The notes under the pieces: model-generated | Database searches by the model: none | Told to the model about the DNA's origin: nothing | The model's input: only the letters and a program-made list of their open reading frames with translations | Shown: positions 7,806-14,944 of the stretch, in pieces | Layout of the letters: every line of letters starts with the position of its first letter | Numbering within the stretch: the first letter of the stretch is position 1 | NCBI GenBank assembly: GCA_018065815.1 | Contig: JAGHSP010000381.1 | Coordinates: 1-19,114 of the forward strand | Direction of reading: 5' to 3' | Source of the DNA: Candidatus Sodaliphilus limicaballi | Lineage (GTDB): Bacteria; Bacteroidota; Bacteroidia; Bacteroidales; Muribaculaceae | DNA length: 19,114 nt | Translations under genes and position numbers: made by a program

Positions 7806-8384
7806 ATGCGACATGCCACAGCCCTAATGCTTGCCACAGCGATGTGCCTAGCCATTGCCAGCTGCAAGGACGAGGTGAGCAGCGTCGTGAGCCGCTCTAC
7901 CAATCCCGAGACCGTGCCCACGATGAACTCACGCGACGTGCAGACGGTGATCAGCGACAACGGCCACACCCGCTATCGCATCACCACCAAACTGTGGAGC
8001 ATGTATGAGGAGGCCAAGGAACCTCACTGGGTGTTCCCGCAGGGAATTATCGCCGAGGAAATGGACTCGGCCTACAAGGTCATGACAACTATCAAGTGCG
8101 ACTCGGCCTACTACGACGAGCGAAAGCAACTGTGGGACCTCAACGGCAACGTGCGCATCTCAAGCAACGGCGGCAGCGAGGTAGTGCTCACCGACCAACT
8201 CTACTGGGACCAAGTGCAGCACAAACTATATAGCGACGCCTTCATCCACGTCGAGAAGCAAGGACGTGTGATCGAAGGATATGGATATGAGTCCAACGAG
8301 CAATTCTCAACCTACACCTTGCGCAAGGTCGAAGCAATTTTCCCCATCGACGAGAGCAAAATGCCGCACCCCGGAGGCAAATAA
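7806..8384 (+). CDS. lptC: LPS export periplasmic lipoprotein LptC
   Basis: LptC takes lipopolysaccharide from the inner membrane LptBFG transporter and passes it to the LptA bridge. The 192-residue protein has a lipoprotein signal ending in a lipobox (AIASC, Cys20), so it would be lipid-anchored rather than held by the transmembrane helix of E. coli LptC. The OstA/LptC-type beta-jellyroll is visible at about 95-175: IKCDSAYYDERKQLWDLNGN, then strands around VVLTDQLYWD and GRVIEGYGYES. The start is ATG 7806; the frame extends upstream into the FadL-like gene, but only this start gives a lipobox at the right distance. It is 2 bp after the preceding stop and 51 bp before the CNNM gene. Confidence 0.9.
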   Translation: MRHATALMLATAMCLAIASCKDEVSSVVSRSTNPETVPTMNSRDVQTVISDNGHTRYRITTKLWSMYEEAKEPHWVFPQGIIAEEMDSAYKVMTTIKCDSAYYDERKQLWDLNGNVRISSNGGSEVVLTDQLYWDQVQHKLYSDAFIHVEKQGRVIEGYGYESNEQFSTYTLRKVEAIFPIDESKMPHPGGK

Positions 8385-8435
8385 CGACACCGCACCGTCT
8401 TTTCGATTATTCAAATACAGAACATAAAAATATAT

Positions 8436-9713
8436 ATGACAGAGTTCACGGCACTCACAGCAGTAATCATCACGATGATCCTCTCGGGATTCTTCTCGGG
8501 CATGGAAATTGCATTTGTAGCGTCCAACAAGGTGCGTGCCGAGATTGATATCGCCAAGGGAGGCATCGTCAACCGCATCCTCAACGTCTTCTACTCGCAT
8601 CGCGAGATGTTCATCTCCACTCTGCTCATAGGCAACAACATAGTCAACGTGATCTACAGCATGGCGATGTCGGTTCTGCTGGCTGGCTACGTGAGCAAGT
8701 GGGCGGGCGGCAACGAGGCAATGCAGCTCATCCTGCTCACGCTCATCTCCACCATCGTGGTGCTAGTGGCTTGCGAGTTCCTGCCCAAGACTGTTTTCCG
8801 CATCAACCCCAACTACTCGCTGCGCATGTTCTCGCTACCTCTCTACACATGCTACCTCCTGCTCTACCCCATTTCGCGATTCACCCAGATGCTCTCGGCA
8901 GGGCTCATGCGCCTGTTCGGCATCGAGGTCAACAAGGAGCAAGTGGGTATCATCACCGTCGATGAGCTCGACGCCTATCTGCAAGAGAACATCGACCAGC
9001 GGGCCGAGGAAAACCGCGACGTGGAACAAGAGGTCAAGTTCTTTGAGAACGCACTCGACTTCAGCGACACTAGGCTGCGCGACTGCATGGTGCCACGCAA
9101 CGAGATTGTGGCTGTCGATGTCATCGACACCACACGCGACGAGCTGGTGAAACTATTCACCCAGTCGGGACTCTCTAAAATTGTGGTCTATAAGGAAGAC
9201 ATCGACAACGTGATAGGCTTCATCCAGGTGAGCGAGCTATTCGTCACCGATGTTGACTGGAAGTCACGCATCAAGCCCGTGCTTTTCGCCCCCGAGACAC
9301 TGCTCGCACGCAAGATGATGACTAACCTCATGGAGAAAAAACGCTCCATGGCAATCGTGCTCGACGAGTTTGGCGGCACATCGGGAATGCTCACGCTTGA
9401 AGACCTCGTGGAGGAAATCTTCGGCGAAATTGAGGACGAGCACGACCGCAACCAACTAGTCGCCAAGCAGATCAACGAAAACACCTACGAATTGAGCGGC
9501 CGCATGGAGATAGAGGAAATCAACGACCGTTTCCACCTGGGTCTGCCCGAGAGCGACGACTACCAGACCATAGCTGGCTACGTCATCTTCAACCACGAAG
9601 CCATCCCCGCCGTGGGCGACATCGTCAACATCGACAATTACAGCATCACCATCACACGCAAAACAGCAGCCCGCATCGAGCTGGTCCAGCTCACAGTAAA
9701 CCCCGAAGAATAA
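8436..9713 (+). CDS. CNNM/CBS/CorC-domain membrane protein (GldE/hemolysin-C-like)
   Basis: Inner membrane protein of the CNNM/CorC family; members are linked to Mg2+ or other divalent cation transport, and a Bacteroidetes branch is called GldE after gliding motility. The 425 residues fit the standard three-part layout. A CNNM (DUF21) membrane domain spans about 1-195 with the conserved GNNIVNV at 66-72. A CBS pair spans about 215-335, beginning MVPRNEIVAVD and closing EFGGTSGMLTLEDLVEEIFG (311-330). A CorC_HlyC domain covers about 345-420. It is the last gene of the plus-strand block. Gliding is unlikely in a gut Bacteroidales, so ion homeostasis or an envelope function is more plausible (inference). 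The old hemolysin label is not supported. Confidence 0.92.
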   Translation: MTEFTALTAVIITMILSGFFSGMEIAFVASNKVRAEIDIAKGGIVNRILNVFYSHREMFISTLLIGNNIVNVIYSMAMSVLLAGYVSKWAGGNEAMQLILLTLISTIVVLVACEFLPKTVFRINPNYSLRMFSLPLYTCYLLLYPISRFTQMLSAGLMRLFGIEVNKEQVGIITVDELDAYLQENIDQRAEENRDVEQEVKFFENALDFSDTRLRDCMVPRNEIVAVDVIDTTRDELVKLFTQSGLSKIVVYKEDIDNVIGFIQVSELFVTDVDWKSRIKPVLFAPETLLARKMMTNLMEKKRSMAIVLDEFGGTSGMLTLEDLVEEIFGEIEDEHDRNQLVAKQINENTYELSGRMEIEEINDRFHLGLPESDDYQTIAGYVIFNHEAIPAVGDIVNIDNYSITITRKTAARIELVQLTVNPEE

Positions 9714-9795
9714 AAATATTATTTATTCAACAAGCTGTTAGGCAGTAGAATAAAAACAAGAACTATTCACTAACGGAACTTTGCGGAGTCCCTAT

Positions 9796-9860
9796 CCTGA
9801 CCTTACCATAATCTCTCGCACAAAGTATCAGGCAAAGAGAAAGATTTTCATAAGGTCTGG
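9796..9860. repeat. Imperfect inverted repeat (long stem-loop)
   Basis: Arms 9796-9817 and 9839-9860 can pair at 17 of 22 positions around a loop of about 21 bases; the outer CC/GG and GACCTTA/TAAGGTC blocks are continuous apart from one mismatch. No T-run follows on the plus strand (the next bases are G-rich). It could be a bidirectional terminator, a small structured RNA or a degenerate palindromic element; its position between two converging genes favours a termination role (inference). Confidence 0.5.
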
Positions 9861-9880
9861 GCGGGGAATCTGCATAATTC

Positions 9881-9950
9881 TATTGCTGAATAGTTACCGA
9901 AACTTGATTCAACTAAAAAAAATCCGTGAGATCAGCGAAATCTGCGCGAG
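9881..9950. repeat. Intergenic repeat modules, copy 2
   Basis: TATTGCTGAATAGTTAC (9881-9897) is identical to 79-95. GCGAAATCTGCGCGAG (9935-9950) matches 62-75 apart from a two-base CG insertion. The intervening 37 bases are A+T-rich and not shared. The modules are in the same orientation as copy 1 but in swapped order. Confidence 0.6.
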
Positions 9951-9989
9951 GAGTAATAAAAAAGTAATTGGTGTATAGTTTACCCCTTG

Positions 9990-11267
9990 TTAGAGCAGCA
10001 ATGCTAGGGCGGCTAGCGGAATTGCAGCAAGGAGGCTGCGCAAGTAGGTGTAGATGAAGCGGCCAAACGAAATGCCTGTGATGCGCGAGGCCTGATAGAA
10101 GTATGTGACAAGCGCCAGCGACGAGATTGCCACTGCGGCATAGACCACAGCATCGATGCCCACACGGTAGAGCGTGAGCGCCGCCACCACGATGAGCGTT
10201 TTCTCCACAATCATCACGTTGCGTATCACGTGTGTGTGGTCATATAACTTGAAAACAATGCCCATGAAACTGCACAGCGGATAAACGAGCCCCCACAACG
10301 CCATGAGCCTGATGTAAGGCACCGTGGGCAGCCATTTCTCGGGCAACAGCCAGTCGATGAACACCCCTCCCAACCCTATGAGTCCACCGCATAGCAGAGC
10401 GATGATGAGCGTGATGATGCCCAGCATGCGTACGATGGCAGCGCGGCGGTCCTCGGGATCATTGTGCTTGGCTATAAGGACAAATGATGTGGACGATATC
10501 GATGCCTCCACGGCATTGGTGGGTGTCTGCTGCAACTTCTGCGCCTGCCCCATGAATCCAGCCTTCAACGGGTCGTAGTATTTGCCCAGGATGAAAGCAA
10601 ATATGTTTTGCGACAACTGCGTGACCATGGTGGAGACGAGCAGGTTGACGCCGAATTTCCATAGTTGCTTGAAACGCGCAGTGTCGAACTCAACTTTCAG
10701 GTTCCACTTGCTGAATATGAGCAGCAACGCCACCACAGCAGCCGCATAACCCACTTGCAGCGCCACGAGCGACCAGTATCCGCATCCCCGGGCAGCCATG
10801 GCTATGGCAGTGACCAACGCCATGAGCGTCGCGCCCACGTTGATGGCGGCAATGCGCTTGAATTGCAGCTGCGAGCGCAAGCGGGTGAGCTGGGCTATCG
10901 ACAGACCGCTGAACACGGCTCCTGTGCCCAGGACAGCCATGACGGGCTGCAGCTCGGGACGGTGCATGAACGATGCCACCAGCGGCGACAGCGCCACGTA
11001 GAGCAGGCACAATGCCACTCCCGTGGCAAGGTTGAAGTAGAACAGCGTGTTGAAGTCGCGGTCGCTGGGATTGCTCTCACGCAGCAGGCCGTCGCTCAAA
11101 CCGCAATCCACAAGCGTGAAGATGAGCGACGTGAAGACTCCCAGCATAGCCACGAGGCCAAAGTCGGCAGGATTGAGCAGATAGGCAAGCACAAGATTAC
11201 CGCCAAACGACAGCGCGCTGGCGCCGAAACGTTCGAGAAACGACCATATGTAATATGCTATCTTCAC
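9990..11267 (-). CDS. wzx: Oligosaccharide flippase Wzx (MOP superfamily)
   Basis: Polytopic inner membrane protein expected to flip undecaprenyl-pyrophosphate-linked glycan repeat units to the periplasm. The N-terminus (WSFLERFGASALSFGGNLVL, then AYLLNPADFGLVA) is typical of the WzxC/polysaccharide-transporter branch. Many hydrophobic segments follow, with the characteristic middle region around ILGKYYDPLKAGFMGQAQKL. The start codon is GTG and overlaps the stop of wzy by four bases (GTGA, 11264-11267), implying translational coupling. At 425 residues it is shorter than the roughly 470-500 usual for this branch, and the C-terminus stops within a hydrophobic stretch (LLAAIPLAALALLL). One or two terminal helices may be missing, as in shorter 12-helix versions, or the gene may have been trimmed. 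It is the last gene of the cassette. Confidence 0.88.
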   Translation of the reverse strand: MKIAYYIWSFLERFGASALSFGGNLVLAYLLNPADFGLVAMLGVFTSLIFTLVDCGLSDGLLRESNPSDRDFNTLFYFNLATGVALCLLYVALSPLVASFMHRPELQPVMAVLGTGAVFSGLSIAQLTRLRSQLQFKRIAAINVGATLMALVTAIAMAARGCGYWSLVALQVGYAAAVVALLLIFSKWNLKVEFDTARFKQLWKFGVNLLVSTMVTQLSQNIFAFILGKYYDPLKAGFMGQAQKLQQTPTNAVEASISSTSFVLIAKHNDPEDRRAAIVRMLGIITLIIALLCGGLIGLGGVFIDWLLPEKWLPTVPYIRLMALWGLVYPLCSFMGIVFKLYDHTHVIRNVMIVEKTLIVVAALTLYRVGIDAVVYAAVAISSLALVTYFYQASRITGISFGRFIYTYLRSLLAAIPLAALALLL

Positions 11268-12586
11268 TGCTGCTGTTCCTGAGATAGTGGTAACTCTGTT
11301 TCACCAGCCTCGTCTTCATTGTTCTCATTGTGCCATGATGCCGCCATGAGCAAGAAGATGAACGAACACATCCACAGGTCGCGCAATGAGTCGTTGTAGA
11401 TCATGATGATGAGAATGCACACGAGCGCAAAGAGCTGCATGTTGAAGTTGCGGCCGGAACTCCATGCGGGTTTCACGACAAACAGCGCAAGCAGCCACAA
11501 GACACACATCACCAGTCCCACCTGCCCCAGCTGGATGTGCACGTGGAACATGTAGGGGATTGACCCCATGAGCAGCCAGTCATAACGCTCGGCAAACTCC
11601 GACACGCCGAACATCGAGCCACCCTTAAACTGCCCCACTCCCCAGCCAGTGAGCTCATGGCCCGGTTCCTCGTTGTGGAGCAGCGGCAGGTACATGATCT
11701 TGGTGAGACGCGGCACATCGGCTTTGTTGCCTTCTTCTAGGTCCCACATAGCGCCGCCCTCGGCATCTTCAATGTCATCAATCATGATGTAGTCGGTGAC
11801 AAATTCCATTGAGAAAATGTCGTCAAAGTCCTTGACGGTAGATGTGTAAACCGCAATCGCCATCCAGCCGAGCAGCAGCCCCACGGGAAGTATCCACATG
11901 GCACGCACCAGGTAGCGGCGGTCGAGCGGCATGAGCAGCACGAAGTATAGCACGATGAGCACGAAACTCACCTTGGTCTCGTTGAGGAATGTGGGAAACA
12001 ACAGCACCACGGGCAACCAGTTACTGCGCAGGCTGGCGAAGAAATGCGACTGGTCGATGCTGCGATGCATCAGGTAGAACGACGCGCAGTAGATACACAT
12101 CGACACGATGCCTGAATACCAGTTGCCAAAGGAGCCGCCGCAGTGGTCGCCGGCGCCATACAGCAGACACTGGTAGGTGACGCAAAAGGCTTGCACGCCC
12201 AGGAAGCACATCAAGTGCCAGCCCAGGGAGTTTTCAAACCGCTCTCGACGGGCGGGGTCTTGCATGAAGTAACACAAAATGGGATAAGCGAGGAAGATGC
12301 CCAGGAAGTCACGCACACCGTTGGCCCAGAATGTGAGCGGCATGCCGTTAGAAAGGCATGTGGTTGCACACGACACGGCAATGAAGCACGCCATGCAGGC
12401 AATGTGCCACTTGTTGCGCACGGTGCAGCATGCCAGCAACACCCACAAGGCATCGAGCATGAGGAAAACAGGCGTGCGCATGGATGCCAACCCTGTAATG
12501 ACCTCATCGCTGATGAAACCAAATGTGGCACCCACCCAGAAGATGAAAAAGAACAGCCGCTGATATGTCGCCGAGTTGTCTTTCAT
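11264..12586 (-). CDS. wzy: O-antigen-polymerase-like membrane protein (Wzy-type)
   Basis: Probable Wzy polymerase, which joins flipped repeat units in the periplasm, though the ligase fold is related and sequence alone cannot exclude a ligase. The 440-residue protein has about ten or more hydrophobic segments. It carries the family's late signature, GWGVGQFKGG followed by HVHIQLGQVGLVM, equivalent to the G-x-G-x-F and H-x-x-x-L-x-x-x-G-x-x-G pattern of Wzy/WaaL proteins. A long acidic, presumably periplasmic loop covers about 250-295. An alternative GTG start lies two codons upstream (12592); ATG 12586 is preferred because AGGGAG sits five bases before it, an unusually good Shine-Dalgarno for this phylum. 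Spacing between wzc and wzy, and the wzx overlap, support the assembly role. Confidence 0.8.
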   Translation of the reverse strand: MKDNSATYQRLFFFIFWVGATFGFISDEVITGLASMRTPVFLMLDALWVLLACCTVRNKWHIACMACFIAVSCATTCLSNGMPLTFWANGVRDFLGIFLAYPILCYFMQDPARRERFENSLGWHLMCFLGVQAFCVTYQCLLYGAGDHCGGSFGNWYSGIVSMCIYCASFYLMHRSIDQSHFFASLRSNWLPVVLLFPTFLNETKVSFVLIVLYFVLLMPLDRRYLVRAMWILPVGLLLGWMAIAVYTSTVKDFDDIFSMEFVTDYIMIDDIEDAEGGAMWDLEEGNKADVPRLTKIMYLPLLHNEEPGHELTGWGVGQFKGGSMFGVSEFAERYDWLLMGSIPYMFHVHIQLGQVGLVMCVLWLLALFVVKPAWSSGRNFNMQLFALVCILIIMIYNDSLRDLWMCSFIFLLMAASWHNENNEDEAGETELPLSQEQQQ

Positions 12587-12610
12587 TCTCACTCCCTAAC
12601 TACCTGCCGT

Positions 12611-14932
12611 TCAGTCCTTATTCTCGCCGTAGCCATAGCCGTAGCCGTTGTCCATGCTAGGCTTGGTGTCGTTGATGAGAATGCTGGCGTTCTTGAGGCG
12701 GTTCTCTTGCACGAGTTTGTTAAGCAGCTTCACCTGGTTGCGCTTGGTATAGCCAGCACGGGTGACGCACACTGTTGCGTCGGCCCACTTGGCGAGTGAG
12801 AATGTGTCGCTCACCATAGCCACAGGCGCAGAGTCAACGATGATGATGTCGTAGCGTTCACGCAGCTCGGCAAAAAGCCTTTCCACGCGGTTGTTGAGCA
12901 GCAGTTCCGACGGGTTGGGCGGGATAGCGCCTCCCACGAGCACATCGAGCGAATCCACCTGACCGACATGCTGGATAATGTCGTCGAGAGTGACGCTCGA
13001 CTGCGACAGGTAACCGGTGACACCGGGCATTTCGGCAATGCCTGGCAGCATGGCTGCGATGCGCGGCTTGCGTATGTCCATACCCACGAGCGCCACGCGC
13101 TTGCCCAGCAAGGCAAATGCCGAGGCGATGTTGAGGCTCACGAAAGACTTGCCCTCGCCGCTCATGCTCGAAGTGACGAGCACCACCTTGTCGTTCTCGC
13201 CGTTAAGCATGAACTGGATGTTGTTGCGCACATAGCGGAAGAGTTCCACGATGACCCTAGTGCTACCGTCCTTGACCACAAGTGCCTCATCGTGGCGGTT
13301 GTGGTGGATGTGGCCCACCACGGGCATCACGGCTAATTGCTCAAGTTCGTCCTCGGTGTTGAACTTGGTGTACAGCAGGTTCTTGAGATATAGCATCACC
13401 ACAGGAAGCAGCAGGCCAGCGAGCAGTGCCACGAAGGCCACAATCATCTTCCTGGGCGACATGGGCTCGGTCTGCGCGTGCGCATGTTCCACAATGCGTC
13501 CTTTGGGCGTGGTTGCGGCCAGAAGCAGGGCGTTCTCCTCACGCTTCTGCAACAAGAAGGTGTAGAGCGTGTTCTGGATGCCTTGCTGGCGATACAGGGC
13601 GCGCATCTCGCGCTCATCGGTGGGATAAGTATTGAGCTCGCCACCCGACGATGCACTCTCGGCATTGGCGCGGGCAAGCTGTATCTTAATGGCGTTCAAA
13701 GTGTTTTCTACGCCTTTCGCCACATTGCTGCGCATCACCTCTATCTGCTCGTCAAGGCGGTGCATGGCCTGGTTGTCGTCGGTGGCGCTGGCTGCAAGGT
13801 GCATGCGTTCCATGATGAGGGCGTTATAGGCCTTGATAGACCCTGTCGCTGCCGTTGAGTCGGCGCTGAATGGTATGTAGGAGTTGCGGTTAGCGGGATT
13901 GTTGACGAAGTCCTTGATCATCTCGGCGATGCGGTACTTTGTTTCGAGGTTGACGATAGCCCTGTCGGCAATCTCCTGCTTGCCTATGAGGCTTTTGGTC
14001 TGCAAGCCCACGTCGATCATGTTGTGCGCTCGCTTGTAGGCCTCGATTTCCTCCTCGCTGCCGGTGAGGTCCTTGTAGATGAGGCCCAAGCGGTCCTCGA
14101 TAAACTTGCCAGTGTTCACGGCCTGTTCGTCCTTCTCCTGCTGGCCGCGCTCGTTGTAGCATGTAATGAGCGTGTTGAGAATGTCGCGTCCACGGTTCTT
14201 GTTGGTGTCGGCATACCCCAGGTAGATTGCGTTAGACTTCTTGCTCACCGACTTGATGGAGATGAGTTTCTTGATGCCCTCGTAGCAAGGGATGTTGCCG
14301 CTCACAGTGGCTTTGATGGTGTAATCCTTGTGAGGCAGGCAATAGTCGGTAGTGCGCACGGCAAAGATGCCGTAGGGAGTCTTGACGGTTGCTGGCAACG
14401 TGACGTTGCTCACCTCGGCCAGGGTGTTGAACATACCCTTCTTCACGGTGATGTCGGCCTTGCCGTCTTTGTGGAGTTCAATCCTGAACGCCATGCTCAC
14501 CGAGAGGGTGTCAAAGAGCGCATCGGGGGCGTCGATCTCTATGGGAGAGTCGTTGTAGTGCTCCTCATTGTCGAGAAAGCCATGCCGTTCCACATATTTG
14601 CGGTTGATGCGCAATATATTGATCATCTGGCAGAAAAGTTCGTGCGAATTCATCACCACCACCTCGTCCTCGACGCGAGAATTGCCGCCTCCCAGCGACA
14701 GGCTCTTGACGAGTTGGGCTCCGGCGCCCGACGAGTTGCTGTCCTGGTCAACAAGCACCATGGCCTGGATCAGGTACACGGGTTTCTTAATGTGCAGGTA
14801 AAAAAGCCCTGCTCCCAGGCACAGAATTACCGAAACAAGCACCAGCCACCAGTAGCGTTTGTAGCGAGCCACCAGTGCCTGCAAGTCGACTGTGGGGGTG
14901 TGCGGCTTGTTGCCGCCTGTGTTCTTGCTCAT
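12611..14932 (-). CDS. wzc: Wzc-type polysaccharide co-polymerase and tyrosine kinase
   Basis: Inner membrane protein that sets chain length and couples polymerisation to export through the outer membrane channel; its kinase domain autophosphorylates on a tyrosine cluster. The 773 residues show a Wzz domain with a first membrane helix at about 29-46, a long helical periplasmic part, and a second helix at about 495-515 preceded by the proline-containing MSPRK. The cytoplasmic BY-kinase follows. It has the oligomerisation motif E-x2-R-x2-R (ELFRYVR, 563-569), Walker A SSMSGEGKS (about 588-596), Walker A' VALVGMDIRKPR (about 612-623), Walker B DIIIVDSAP (about 695-703) and a terminal GYGYGYG cluster (about 762-768). 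All expected kinase features are present. It follows wza by 12 bp and precedes wzy by 18-24 bp. Confidence 0.95.
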   Translation of the reverse strand: MSKNTGGNKPHTPTVDLQALVARYKRYWWLVLVSVILCLGAGLFYLHIKKPVYLIQAMVLVDQDSNSSGAGAQLVKSLSLGGGNSRVEDEVVVMNSHELFCQMINILRINRKYVERHGFLDNEEHYNDSPIEIDAPDALFDTLSVSMAFRIELHKDGKADITVKKGMFNTLAEVSNVTLPATVKTPYGIFAVRTTDYCLPHKDYTIKATVSGNIPCYEGIKKLISIKSVSKKSNAIYLGYADTNKNRGRDILNTLITCYNERGQQEKDEQAVNTGKFIEDRLGLIYKDLTGSEEEIEAYKRAHNMIDVGLQTKSLIGKQEIADRAIVNLETKYRIAEMIKDFVNNPANRNSYIPFSADSTAATGSIKAYNALIMERMHLAASATDDNQAMHRLDEQIEVMRSNVAKGVENTLNAIKIQLARANAESASSGGELNTYPTDEREMRALYRQQGIQNTLYTFLLQKREENALLLAATTPKGRIVEHAHAQTEPMSPRKMIVAFVALLAGLLLPVVMLYLKNLLYTKFNTEDELEQLAVMPVVGHIHHNRHDEALVVKDGSTRVIVELFRYVRNNIQFMLNGENDKVVLVTSSMSGEGKSFVSLNIASAFALLGKRVALVGMDIRKPRIAAMLPGIAEMPGVTGYLSQSSVTLDDIIQHVGQVDSLDVLVGGAIPPNPSELLLNNRVERLFAELRERYDIIIVDSAPVAMVSDTFSLAKWADATVCVTRAGYTKRNQVKLLNKLVQENRLKNASILINDTKPSMDNGYGYGYGENKD

Positions 14933-14944
14933 GTTGTGTATGGG

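Larger units (their letters stand above)
9714..9989. other. Gene-free intergenic region between converging blocks
   Basis: 276 bp of mostly A+T-rich DNA between the ends of the CNNM gene (plus) and wzx (minus). It contains an imperfect inverted repeat (9796-9860) and copy 2 of the two repeat modules (9881-9950). A box GAACTTTG at 9776-9783 is one base off the -7 consensus. The only sizeable frame here begins with TTG and has no family features. No standard GC-hairpin plus T-run terminator was found for either converging gene. Confidence 0.6.

Noticed and set aside
9781..9978. 65-codon frame in the intergenic region
   Set aside because: It begins with TTG, spans the inverted repeat and both repeat modules, and has a basic, random-looking composition.
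10665..11282. 205-codon plus-strand open frame opposite wzx
   Set aside because: Gln-, His- and Arg-rich low-quality sequence antisense to wzx; no support.
12143..12799. 218-codon plus-strand open frame opposite wzy and the wzc end
   Set aside because: Antisense to two supported genes, with no motif.
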